Positions 16,619 to 24,846 of a stretch of 64,000 nt of DNA are shown piece after piece (position 1 is the stretch's first letter; every line of letters begins with the position of its first letter). The translations under genes were made by a program, and so were the position numbers. Below the pieces are notes generated by a model. It was not told the origin of the DNA, did not search any database, and worked only from the letters and a program-made list of their open reading frames with translations. Source of the DNA: Pseudomonas fulva (GTDB lineage Bacteria > Pseudomonadota > Gammaproteobacteria > Pseudomonadales > Pseudomonadaceae); NCBI RefSeq assembly GCF_023517795.1, contig NZ_CP082928.1, positions 1,922,001-1,986,000 on the forward strand, in the 5' to 3' direction.

Positions 16619-18402
16619 GCAAGCCCCTGCACGTCGGCCTGGTGGGCTGCGGCTCGCGCGGGCTGTCGATCTTCGAGCGCCTGCTGAGCATCGCCGAAAC
16701 CCGCCCGCAACAGCCGCTGCTGATCGACATCTTCGACCCCAACGTGTTCGGCACCGGTGCCCACTGGCCCAACCAACCGGACTACCTGCTGCTCAACACC
16801 GTGGCCGGGCAACTCGGGGTGTACCCCGACGCGGCGGCCTTCGGCACCCTGCACGATGCCCGCGAACGCTCGGGCCCGGACTTCCTGGACTGGTGCCGGG
16901 CCAAGGGAGTCAAGGTCGACCCGAAGACCGGCCTGGTGACCGACGACGGGCGCGCGGTGGAGCCGGAGGACTTCCTCCCGCGCCGGCTGCTCGGCGCCTA
17001 CCTGGCCGACGCCTTCTCGCGCATCCTGAGAAGCGCGCCAGCCTGGGTGGCGGTACGCCTGCACCCGCACCCGGTGGTCGGCCTGCGCACCGATGCGCAG
17101 CAGGCCTACCAGCTCAAGCTGCCGTCGGGCGACTTTGTGACCGTGAACCGTTTGATCCTGACTGTCGGCCATACCGGGCGGGTGCGGGCAGACGAGGAAG
17201 GCCGGGTGGGTGATATCTACCCGCTGCCGGGCAGCCTCGACAGCATCGCCGCCGGCGAAGCCGTGCTGCTCGAGGGGCTGGGCCTGGGGGCAATGGATAC
17301 CCTGGCGGCGCTGACCGCTGGCCGCGGTGGCGCCTACCACCGCATGGCCGACGCCAGCCATGTGTACTTCTCATCCGGCAAGGAGCCGGTGATCTATATC
17401 CAGTCGCGTGACGGCCTGCCGTTCCGCGCGCGCCCCAATGGCTTGACCCGGGCGCCACGGCACAAGCCGATCTTCCTCACCAGTACCCACATCGATGCAC
17501 TGCGCCAGCAGGCGCCGAACGGCCAGCTGGACTTCGAGCGTGACGTGCTGCCGCGCATGCTCCTGGAAATGCGCGCGGCCGGCATGGCGGTGCTGCATGC
17601 CAAGACCGACCCGGCGCGCCACCGTGAAGTGCTGGAGCAACTGCGCACAGTCAGCCTGCAAACGCCCATCGATACCCGCGAGAGCGAAAGCCTGCTGCGT
17701 CACTACGAGGCGCTGTCCGGCACCATCGACCCGCAGGCGCTGATCCTGCACAGCCTGCCGGCACAGGTGAACGCGCACAACTACCATGCGTGGATCTACG
17801 ACGCCATCGAGGCCGACCTGCACGAGGCCCGCATCGGCCGCGCCGAATCGCCGGTCAAGGCAGCCATCGAGGTGTGGCGCGATCTGCGTGACCGGCTGCG
17901 CGAGGCAGTCGACTTCGACGGCCTCACCGAGGCTTCGCACCGGCAGTTCTACGGCCGCTGGCACAAGGCGATCAACCGGCTGGTGGCCGGGCCGCAGAAG
18001 GAGCGCCACGCCGACCTGCTGGCCCTCAGCGACGCCGGGCTGCTGACCTTCCTGCCGCCGGGCGGCGTGCCAGCCGCCAAGCCTTACCGGCGCGTGGCCG
18101 GTTACGTGCAGGGCAGCGGCGTGCACGACAGCGACTGCGCCCCGGTACGCGACCTGGCGCGGCTTGGCCTGATCCGCCCGCGCACCGACGTGCCGGGCCT
18201 GGATGGCATCGATGTCGACGCGGCCTGCCACCCTCGCGCCAGCAGCGGCGAACCGGTGCGCAACCTCTGGGTGCTCGGGCCGCTGGCCGAGGGCTCCTGC
18301 TACTACAACCACTACGTCACCTCGGCCGGCGCGCCGTCGCGGCTGTTCATCGACGCCCACAAGGCCGCCTCGGCCATCCTCGACACAAGGACCACCCCAT
18401 GA
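16612..18402 (+). CDS. FAD/NAD(P)-binding protein of the diaminopropionate cluster
   Basis: A 596-residue soluble flavoprotein with an N-terminal nucleotide-binding loop (HVGLVGCGSRGLSIFERLLS) and the order typical of the FAD-NAD(P)-binding family PF13454 (IDIFDPNVFGTGAHWPNQPD, YLLLNTVAGQLGVYPD, LILTVGHTGRV). The C-terminal part ends with GPLAEGSCYYNHYVTSAG, resembling the closing flavin-binding region. Related large flavoproteins include amine N-oxygenases of natural product pathways (my recollection for nitrosuccinate-forming enzymes), so oxidation of the beta-amine of diaminopropionate is conceivable. The reaction is not known from sequence. It overlaps both neighbours by a few bases. Confidence 0.75.
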   Translation: MVSKPLHVGLVGCGSRGLSIFERLLSIAETRPQQPLLIDIFDPNVFGTGAHWPNQPDYLLLNTVAGQLGVYPDAAAFGTLHDARERSGPDFLDWCRAKGVKVDPKTGLVTDDGRAVEPEDFLPRRLLGAYLADAFSRILRSAPAWVAVRLHPHPVVGLRTDAQQAYQLKLPSGDFVTVNRLILTVGHTGRVRADEEGRVGDIYPLPGSLDSIAAGEAVLLEGLGLGAMDTLAALTAGRGGAYHRMADASHVYFSSGKEPVIYIQSRDGLPFRARPNGLTRAPRHKPIFLTSTHIDALRQQAPNGQLDFERDVLPRMLLEMRAAGMAVLHAKTDPARHREVLEQLRTVSLQTPIDTRESESLLRHYEALSGTIDPQALILHSLPAQVNAHNYHAWIYDAIEADLHEARIGRAESPVKAAIEVWRDLRDRLREAVDFDGLTEASHRQFYGRWHKAINRLVAGPQKERHADLLALSDAGLLTFLPPGGVPAAKPYRRVAGYVQGSGVHDSDCAPVRDLARLGLIRPRTDVPGLDGIDVDAACHPRASSGEPVRNLWVLGPLAEGSCYYNHYVTSAGAPSRLFIDAHKAASAILDTRTTP

Positions 18403-19013
18403 AGCTCTACTACCAGACCCACTCGCCCTACGCCCGCAAGGTGCTGGTGATGGCCCATGAGCTCGGGCTCGCCGAGCGCCTGGAGGTGATCCACCACGAG
18501 ACCAGCCCCACGACCCGCAACGAGACCATCTACCAGGCCAACCCGCTGGGCAAGGTGCCGGTGCTGATGCTGCCCGAGGGCGAGGCGCTGTTCGACTCGA
18601 TCGTGATCTGCGACTACCTCGATACCTTGCACCAGGGGCCGAAGCTGATCCCGCTGCAACGCCCCGAGCGCTACCAGGCCCTGCGCCTGCAGGCGCTGGC
18701 CCAGGGCCTGTGCGATGTCGGCATCAAGCTGCGCTGGGAAGTCGAGCGCCGCCCGGCGCACCTGCGCTACCCGGCCTATGGCGAGGGCCAGAAGTACAAG
18801 CTCGAAGAGTCGTACCGCTACCTCGAACAACAAGTCGAACTCGACGGCCCGCTGAACGTTGGCCACGTGGCCCTGGGCACCGCCCTGGACTGGATCGCGT
18901 TCCGCGAGCTTTGCGACTTCGCCCAGCACCCGCGCCTGAACGCCTGGTACCAGCGTTTCTGCGACCGCCCCTCGATGCGCGTCACCGAGTACAGCGGTCA
19001 GACCCACGATTAA
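18399..19013 (+). CDS. Glutathione S-transferase-family protein
   Basis: A 204-residue protein with an N-terminal thioredoxin-like GST domain (MKLYYQTHSPYARKVLVMAH; NPLGKVPVLMLPEGEALFDS at about 47-66, whose cis-Pro and Ser bind glutathione) and an all-helical C-terminal domain. The SPYARKV motif carries Ser at the usual catalytic position. It overlaps the flavoprotein stop by four bases (ATGA). In this setting it could conjugate or reduce a reactive product of the pathway, or serve in self-protection. Substrate unknown. Confidence 0.85.
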   Translation: MKLYYQTHSPYARKVLVMAHELGLAERLEVIHHETSPTTRNETIYQANPLGKVPVLMLPEGEALFDSIVICDYLDTLHQGPKLIPLQRPERYQALRLQALAQGLCDVGIKLRWEVERRPAHLRYPAYGEGQKYKLEESYRYLEQQVELDGPLNVGHVALGTALDWIAFRELCDFAQHPRLNAWYQRFCDRPSMRVTEYSGQTHD

Positions 19014-19025
19014 GGAACACAGCAC

Positions 19026-20462
19026 ATGGCTGCTCTCTTGTTGCAAATGTCGCCCATCGGCCTGGTGATCGCCCTGATCCTGCTGGTGCGTCGCCCGCCG
19101 GTGCAGGCAGCGCTGGCCGGCGTCGCGGTGGTCTTCCTGCTGTGGGGCATGGGCGCCGCGGCACCGCTGTCGGCCGCCGCCAGCTCGGCGATCATCAAGG
19201 ACACGATGATCCTGTTCCTCAGCACCGCCTGCGTGATCGTGCCGGGGCTGGCCTTCGTCATTCTGGTGGAGCGCGGCGGCGCGCCGCAGGCCATTGGTGC
19301 CTGGGTGCGTGAGCTGGGCTGGAAGCCACCGGCGCAGGTGATCTTCATCGTGCTGGGGTTGGCGCCGCTGCTGGAAGCGATGACCGGCTTCGGCGTCTCG
19401 CTGATTGCCACCGTGCCGCTGCTGATGGGGCTGTTTTCGCGCCAGGCCGGGATGAAGATCGCCCTGGCCGGCATGGTCATCATGCCGTGGGGCACCCTGG
19501 GCCTGGCCACGGTGATCGGCGGCTTGCTCACCCACCTGCCGGCCAACGAGCTGGGCAGCCATTCGGCGCTGATCAGCGCGCCGGTGTTCCTGATGCTGGC
19601 GGGCATCGCCCTGTGGCAGGCCGGCATTCGCAGCGCCCTGCCATGGCTGGGCTTGTGTGCGGTATCGGTGCTGTTCAGCGCGGTGCTGTACGGTATCAAC
19701 CGCTTTGTCGGGCCTGAGGTATCGGGGGTGCTGGCGGGGCTGACCGTGGCCGCCGTGGGCCTGGTGATTTCGTACCTGCAACGCAAGCGCCTGGTGCGCT
19801 GGCCGGCGGCAGCCTGGCCGTACCTGGCGCTGCTGGGGGTGATCGTCGCCTCGCGCGCACTGTTCGTACTGTCGGGCTGGGATGGCGTGTGGGTGATCAA
19901 AGGCGAGCATGTATCGTGGAAGCCGCTGGCCTCGCCGGGGCTGGCGCTGCTGATCGTCACCGTGCTGATGACCCAGCGCCAGCGCGCCGAAGACAGCTTC
20001 CCGTGGGCTTCGCTGCTCAAGCGCGCCAAGTTCCCGGTGGCGACCATCTTCCTGTTCCTGCTGCTGTCGCAGGTGATGGTCAACGCGGGCTTTCTGGTCG
20101 AGGCGCAGCGCGCCCTGCAATCGCTGTCGGGGATTTCGCTGGCGCCGACCGTGGCGCTGCTGGCGGGTATCGCTGGCTACGTCACCGGTTCCAACGTGGG
20201 CGGCAACACCCTGGTGATGCCGTCGATCGCCGCCCTGGGCAGCGACTACGGGCCGTGGCTGGCGGCGATGGTCAACAGCGCCGCCGGGCATGGTGCGCTG
20301 GGCTCGCTGTCGATCCTGTCGCTGATCACCGGGCTGGCGGCCGCCAACCGCGATGAAGAGCACGGGCTGATCCGCTTCGCCTTCGGCTTGGTGGCGCTGA
20401 ACATCGCCATCGTTGCTGCAACCGGGGTGGTTTTACTTTATGTTCTAGGAGGTCATTCCTGA
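19026..20462 (+). CDS. LctP-family (L-lactate permease-like) transporter
   Basis: A 478-residue membrane protein with about 12-14 helices (MSPIGLVIALILLVRRPPVQ, DTMILFLSTACVIVPGLAFV). The LctP-family hallmark EAMTGFGVSL stands where lactate permeases have an EGVAGFG-type motif, and GSNVGGNTLVMP lies near the C-terminus. It is shorter than LctP/GlcA (about 550). The family moves 2-hydroxy acids with protons, but the hallmark differs and the operon concerns an amino acid derivative, so it may export or import the cluster product. It starts 12 bases after the GST gene. Confidence 0.8.
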   Translation: MAALLLQMSPIGLVIALILLVRRPPVQAALAGVAVVFLLWGMGAAAPLSAAASSAIIKDTMILFLSTACVIVPGLAFVILVERGGAPQAIGAWVRELGWKPPAQVIFIVLGLAPLLEAMTGFGVSLIATVPLLMGLFSRQAGMKIALAGMVIMPWGTLGLATVIGGLLTHLPANELGSHSALISAPVFLMLAGIALWQAGIRSALPWLGLCAVSVLFSAVLYGINRFVGPEVSGVLAGLTVAAVGLVISYLQRKRLVRWPAAAWPYLALLGVIVASRALFVLSGWDGVWVIKGEHVSWKPLASPGLALLIVTVLMTQRQRAEDSFPWASLLKRAKFPVATIFLFLLLSQVMVNAGFLVEAQRALQSLSGISLAPTVALLAGIAGYVTGSNVGGNTLVMPSIAALGSDYGPWLAAMVNSAAGHGALGSLSILSLITGLAAANRDEEHGLIRFAFGLVALNIAIVAATGVVLLYVLGGHS

Positions 20463-20478
20463 GCTTACAAGAGACACC

Positions 20479-21921
20479 ATGGATCGGTTCGAAGCACCTG
20501 ATAAACGCTGGCGGAGAGTCAAGGACTGGATCATCCGTCAGATCGACAGCGGTGAATGGCCTGCACAAACCAAGCTGCCGTCGATCCGCACCCTGGCCCG
20601 CCTGTTCGACACCAGCATCACCACCGTACAGCGGGCCCTGGCCGACCTCGAGGCCAACGCCTATGTGCTGACCGAGCCCAGGGTCGGCTACTTCGTCTCG
20701 ACGGCGGGGCGTGCCAACCCGGCCAGCCGCTTCGACTTCTCCAGCGTCACGGTCAACGTCAACCACGCGGTGGTCGCCATGCTTTCCCAGGCGGCCAGCC
20801 GCACCACCCTGTCGCTGAGCTCGGCCGTGCTACACGGCGACCTCACCCCCCACGTGCTGCTCAACAAGTGTATTGCTACACTGGCCAGCAAGGCCGACCC
20901 GACAATCGCCGGGCTGGTGACGCCACCCGGGCATACGGCGCTACGTCGGCGCATTGCCGGGCTGATGCTGGCCCGGGGCGTGGTCTGTGGTCCGGACGAA
21001 GTGCTGGTGACCTCCGGCGATACCGTCGCCCTGGAACTGGCTCTGGAGGCTGTGGCCCAGCGCGGTGCCACGGTGGCCATCGAAACTCCCACCTACTATG
21101 GCATCCTGCAGACCATAGAGCGTTTGGGAATGCGCGCACTGCCCATAAGCACCCATGCCGAAAGCGGAATCGATATAGATCACTTGAAGGAGGCACTGGC
21201 GCAGAAAAAGGTCGATGTGATCTTTCTCAACCCTACACTGCAGAATCCACGCGGCTTCATCATGTCCGAAAATGACCGCGCAAAGCTTTCGCAGCTAGCC
21301 CATGAAGCCGATATACCGATCATCGAGGACGATATTTTTTTTGATCTGGTGCCGGAGGGCGAACGGCCAAAAGCAATCAAGAGCTATGACCGAACCGGGC
21401 AAACCATCTACTGCTCATCGTTCTCCAAAACCGTCGCACCGGGTTATCGAGTGGGTTGGTGCGTCGCTGGCAAGTACCGCGATGCGATCCTCGCACAGAT
21501 GTTTTCGCGCAACCTGGCGGTGTCGAGTCTCGCGCAATGCACACTCAATGAGTTCATTGGGCGTGGCTATCTGGAAGAACACTGCGCTCAACTGCGCAAA
21601 CAACTGACGGCCATAAACAATATGGTACAGGCACTGGTGCACTCAGCATTCCCGCCGGGGACGACATACGTGCCACCGCGTGGGGGATTCATTCACTGGC
21701 TGGAATTGCCGGAGAAGACAGATATGGCCCGCTTGCAGCAGCTTGCCCAAGTGCGGGACTACCACATCGCCGACAGTGGAATCTTCTTCGCAGATGGCCA
21801 AGCCACCAAGGGACTTAGACTATGCATGGGCAGGCCACTTTCTGCAGAGCTGGTTGTGGGCCTGACAGTATTAGGTGAGTGCGCCTTGCAAGCCCAGCAG
21901 GCTCAGCTTACAACTCCCTAA
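20479..21921 (+). CDS. MocR/PdxR-type regulator (GntR wHTH fused to aminotransferase domain)
   Basis: A 480-residue fusion: an N-terminal GntR winged helix (about 9-78; LPSIRTLARLFDTSITTVQR, ALADLEANAYVLTEPRVGYF) and a class I aminotransferase domain (about 110-470) with the PLP lysine at about 317 in SSFSKTVAPGYRVGW. MocR proteins sense amino-acid or PLP-related ligands and usually control adjacent genes; here the regulator is the last gene of the operon rather than divergent. Composition changes inside the gene: up to about 21080 it is GC-rich, afterwards ATA, TTG and A/T-ending codons become frequent. Start behind AAGAGAC; no second in-frame ATG nearby. Confidence 0.88.
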   Translation: MDRFEAPDKRWRRVKDWIIRQIDSGEWPAQTKLPSIRTLARLFDTSITTVQRALADLEANAYVLTEPRVGYFVSTAGRANPASRFDFSSVTVNVNHAVVAMLSQAASRTTLSLSSAVLHGDLTPHVLLNKCIATLASKADPTIAGLVTPPGHTALRRRIAGLMLARGVVCGPDEVLVTSGDTVALELALEAVAQRGATVAIETPTYYGILQTIERLGMRALPISTHAESGIDIDHLKEALAQKKVDVIFLNPTLQNPRGFIMSENDRAKLSQLAHEADIPIIEDDIFFDLVPEGERPKAIKSYDRTGQTIYCSSFSKTVAPGYRVGWCVAGKYRDAILAQMFSRNLAVSSLAQCTLNEFIGRGYLEEHCAQLRKQLTAINNMVQALVHSAFPPGTTYVPPRGGFIHWLELPEKTDMARLQQLAQVRDYHIADSGIFFADGQATKGLRLCMGRPLSAELVVGLTVLGECALQAQQAQLTTP

Positions 21922-21934
21922 TACAGGACAGAAA

Positions 21935-22137
21935 GTCGACTCCCCCTGAGCGCGACTAAGCGTCGCCATTGCCGATGGCAACTCGTGCGATAGATCATGA
22001 AGTGCCTACATATTGGCGCCGCTGCCGACTCGATCACGCAATGGTATGTCACAGTACTCGCGGTAGCACTTGGCGAATACGACATGGACACCAAAACAGT
22101 ATCTCGACGCCACTTAATGATCGGCGTCTACTTACCC
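21935..22137 (-). pseudogene. Decayed fragment of a gbdR-like gene 3' end
   Basis: This stretch aligns with the 3' part of the intact gbdR gene that starts 350 bases downstream. 21935-21990 matches 22512-22567 at roughly three quarters of positions, and 22053-22073 is identical over 21 bases to 22645-22665, with a 15-base difference in spacing. The reading frame is broken by stops and indels. It corresponds to the last helix-turn-helix and the tail of the AraC domain, in the same orientation as gbdR. It marks an old duplication or recombination at this junction. Confidence 0.75.
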
Positions 22138-22486
22138 GACAGACGCCGCGCGCCTGCAACCGCAGGAGTTGCCCCCAAATGCTGTGCGCAGGCCTGTGGA
22201 TAAACTGTTGGATAACCGCGCAACGCTCCCATTCACGGGGCGCTTGGCCGGCTGGTCACTTTTCGCTCGACGCCAGCATCACGCCTGCCACGAAAGGCCC
22301 GGTACAACGCACTTTCAGCCCTGAATCAATTATTGGCCTGAGGGCATTCTGCCCGCTGATGTTTTGCGCACAAATACTCTGTGCATAACTGTGGATAATC
22401 TGTGAAAGACAGCGCAGACGCCACGGCTCTAGGGCGTCTGCGGGAATTGAGCATTTTCTGCGCAGCGCAGGAAAAAAGGGTGGTGA
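22138..22486. other. Gene-free spacer with DnaA-box-like sites
   Basis: No credible coding sequence. Two exact TGTGGATAA sequences (22195-22203, 22390-22398) and a one-mismatch copy TGTGCATAA (22380-22388) match the DnaA box on the same strand. Composition is AT-richer than the genome average. There is no AT-rich unwinding element or dnaA/dnaN gene, so this is not a chromosome origin. Confidence 0.5.
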
Positions 22487-23587
22487 TCAGACCACCCGCA
22501 CGCTGGCGAACGTCGACTCGCCCTGGGCACGACTCAATGCCGCCATGGCCGTGGACGACTCGTGCAGCAGCTCATCGTGCACGGGCAGCAGGGCCACCAC
22601 GTTGGCGCTGCTACCGGCACGCTCATCACGGGGCGGAATGCCAAAGTACTCGCGGTAGCACTTGGAGAAGTGCGGCGTGGACACGAAGCCGCACACCGAC
22701 GCCACCTCGATGATCGACATGGACGTCTGCTTGAGCAACTGGCGAGCACGGATCAGGCGCAGCTTCAGGTAGTAGCGCGACGGTGAGCAGTGCAGGTATT
22801 TCTGGAACAGCCGCTCCAGCTGGCGACGCGATACATCGACGTAGAGCGCCAGTTGGTCGAGGTCGATCGGCTCCTCCAGATTGGCCTCCATCAGCGCGAC
22901 GATTTCCTGCAGTTTCGGCTGGTTGGTGCCGAGCATGTGCTTGAGTGGCACGCGCTGGTGATCCTGCTCGTTGCGGATGCGCTCGTAGATGAACATCTCG
23001 GAGATCGCCGCCGCCAGTTCGCGGCCATGCTCGCGGCCGATCAGGTGCAACATCATGTCCATCGGCGCAGTGCCGCCGGACGAGGTATTGCGGTTGCGGT
23101 CGATGGAGAACAGCCGCGTGGTAATGGCGGCGCGGGGGAACGCCTCCTGCATGGCGGCGAGAAATTCCCAGTGCACGCTGCAATCGTAGCCATCGAGCAA
23201 CCCGGCCTTGGCCAGCGCCCAGCTGCCGGTACACACCGCGCCCATCTGCCGGCCCTGGCGGGCCTGGGCCTGCAGCCACTGCACGTGGTCGCGGGTGACG
23301 CTGCGCTGAATGTCCACGCCGCCGCAGACTATCACCGCACTGAGCGCCGGGGCGCTGGCGGTACTGGCATCGGGGGTGATCTTCAGGCCGTCGCTGGCGC
23401 ACACCGGCTGGCCGTCGAGGGTCAGGGTGTACCAGCGATACAGCTCCTTGCCGGAGAGCTGGTTGGCCATGCGCAGGGGCTCGACGGCCGATGCCAGGGA
23501 AATCAGGGTGAAGTTGTCCAGCAGGAGAAAGCCGATGGACTGGGGAACACGACTATGGAGCTGCGCTCCCTGATTGAACTGGGACAT
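22487..23587 (-). CDS. gbdR: GbdR, AraC/GlxA-family activator of glycine betaine catabolism
   Basis: A 366-residue GlxA-type regulator: an N-terminal DJ-1/PfpI-like sensing domain (IGFLLLDNFTLISLASAVEP, AVCTGSWALAKAGLLDG) and a C-terminal AraC DNA-binding domain (about 230-325; IDLDQLALYVDVSRRQLERL, SIIEVASVCGFVSTPHFSKC). The sequence closely follows what I recall of P. aeruginosa GbdR, which responds to glycine betaine and dimethylglycine and activates dgcAB, gbcAB and choline/betaine uptake genes. Both target types are in this window. The start is behind GAGG. A paralog such as CdhR is possible, but the adjacent cbc genes favour gbdR. Confidence 0.88.
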   Translation of the reverse strand: MSQFNQGAQLHSRVPQSIGFLLLDNFTLISLASAVEPLRMANQLSGKELYRWYTLTLDGQPVCASDGLKITPDASTASAPALSAVIVCGGVDIQRSVTRDHVQWLQAQARQGRQMGAVCTGSWALAKAGLLDGYDCSVHWEFLAAMQEAFPRAAITTRLFSIDRNRNTSSGGTAPMDMMLHLIGREHGRELAAAISEMFIYERIRNEQDHQRVPLKHMLGTNQPKLQEIVALMEANLEEPIDLDQLALYVDVSRRQLERLFQKYLHCSPSRYYLKLRLIRARQLLKQTSMSIIEVASVCGFVSTPHFSKCYREYFGIPPRDERAGSSANVVALLPVHDELLHESSTAMAALSRAQGESTFASVRVV

Positions 23588-24846
23588 CGATGAACCCTCA
23601 CGCTAACCAGGTTATGAGCCTTCATGGCGAGGCTCTGTTTTCTTGTAATTACGCCCGACTGGCAGTCAAGCAGATGGCCTGTATAACGCAAAGGCCATGC
23701 CGACATTGAACGCCCGTTCAAACAAGAGTTGGCGGTAGCTGGAAAGGTTGGTTGGCGGGGCCTTGGAGGCCCCTGAAACGGCAAGGGGAAAAGGGCGCAA
23801 TGTGCCATGCCACAAGGGCTTGAGCATTTTGGTAGCAGTGGCTGGCGTAACAGTGTTTCCGCACAGTCTGCAGGGGGTAACCGAGCAGTACGACAAGAAA
23901 ATGACTGAACGGTCACTTAGGTGACATATCGCCAAAGCACCCATGCACCACAAGCTGGCGAAAGCCCGCCGCGCTGAGCAAAAAATGCTCACTGCCATGG
24001 GGCATCCACGCATTTCCATCGGCTGGCCGATCGCTCCCCGGTTACAGGCGATGGCGAGTGCGATGACTGCCGGAAAAGCACCGGCGGCTAGATGAAAACC
24101 ACCGCCAATTATTTGCCCTTCGACGCTGGAAGACGCCATTGAACGGCTCGAAAACGACCGAAACTGATACGCTTTCTGCTCCCTACCAACAGCTTTACAT
24201 ACGTTTTTTTTAAATTTGCTGTAGCCCGCATGGCTCCTGGCCTTCACTCGTCCTGAAGGCTGAAAACCACGCCATGCGCGGCCTGCAGCCTTGGCCAAGA
24301 GCGGAAAGAATCTGTTATGGTTTTTTAGGTGACGGCTTCGTGTCGTCGCCCAACACGTCAGGGTCGTAATTCGATAATTGCCACGACCGCAAGACTATAT
24401 CGTTGAGTCAGCCGATTTCGTCGCTGCCGCTCTTGACCAGGGAGGCAGACTGGGGCCCTCCGCTCCGGACCGAAGAACAGATAAGTGCTGGCTACCGCAA
24501 CAGGGCGCCAGCCCAACAAGAAATTTCGGATGTACGCGCATCTCGGATGAGGTGTGAATACCCAAAGGATTGGGCTTCGTAACACTGCCAGAGGGTTTGG
24601 AAAGCAGTTTGCAGCACGGCAACGCATTACATCATTCGTCCCGTCCACCTATGGCGTTTGCCTCGGCAACCGCTCTGGGGCGCGCTCGAGTGCCTGCAGA
24701 ACGCCATGTGACAGAACGCTGTCCAAACCCAGGAACCGTGTATATACCCACAAGCAAGAACAGTCTGCACTGCATGACGGGTGCCCGGTGGGCGCTCGGC
24801 AAGTTGCCTGTGACTGCTCTGATGTCTACTGAAGGGGAACCATCCC
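23588..24846. other. 1.26-kb gene-free divergent region between gbdR and cbcV
   Basis: The six-frame ORFs here have poor codon use and no recognisable protein similarity. The region should hold the gbdR promoter (minus) and the cbcVWX promoter with GbdR operators (plus). A GTCAC-TTAG-GTGAC palindrome lies at 23922-23935, and a run of T at 24205-24211 marks an AT-rich part. Nothing else could be assigned by eye; a small RNA or leader cannot be excluded in a spacer this long. Confidence 0.45.

Noticed and set aside
18312..20363. 683-codon open frame on the minus strand
   Set aside because: Antisense to the GST and permease genes; Gln/His/Arg-rich with no membrane or domain features.
20479..21921. 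MocR gene as a plain aminotransferase of the pathway
   Set aside because: A clear GntR winged-helix domain is fused at the N-terminus, so regulation is the better call.
22190..22400. Possible replication origin from the DnaA-box pair
   Set aside because: No dnaA, dnaN, gidA or parA nearby, only two exact boxes and no clear AT-rich unwinding region.
23666..24298. 210-codon minus-strand frame in the gbdR-cbcV spacer
   Set aside because: No ribosome site, mixed codon use, Cys- and Ser-rich without pattern. Not convincing as a gene.
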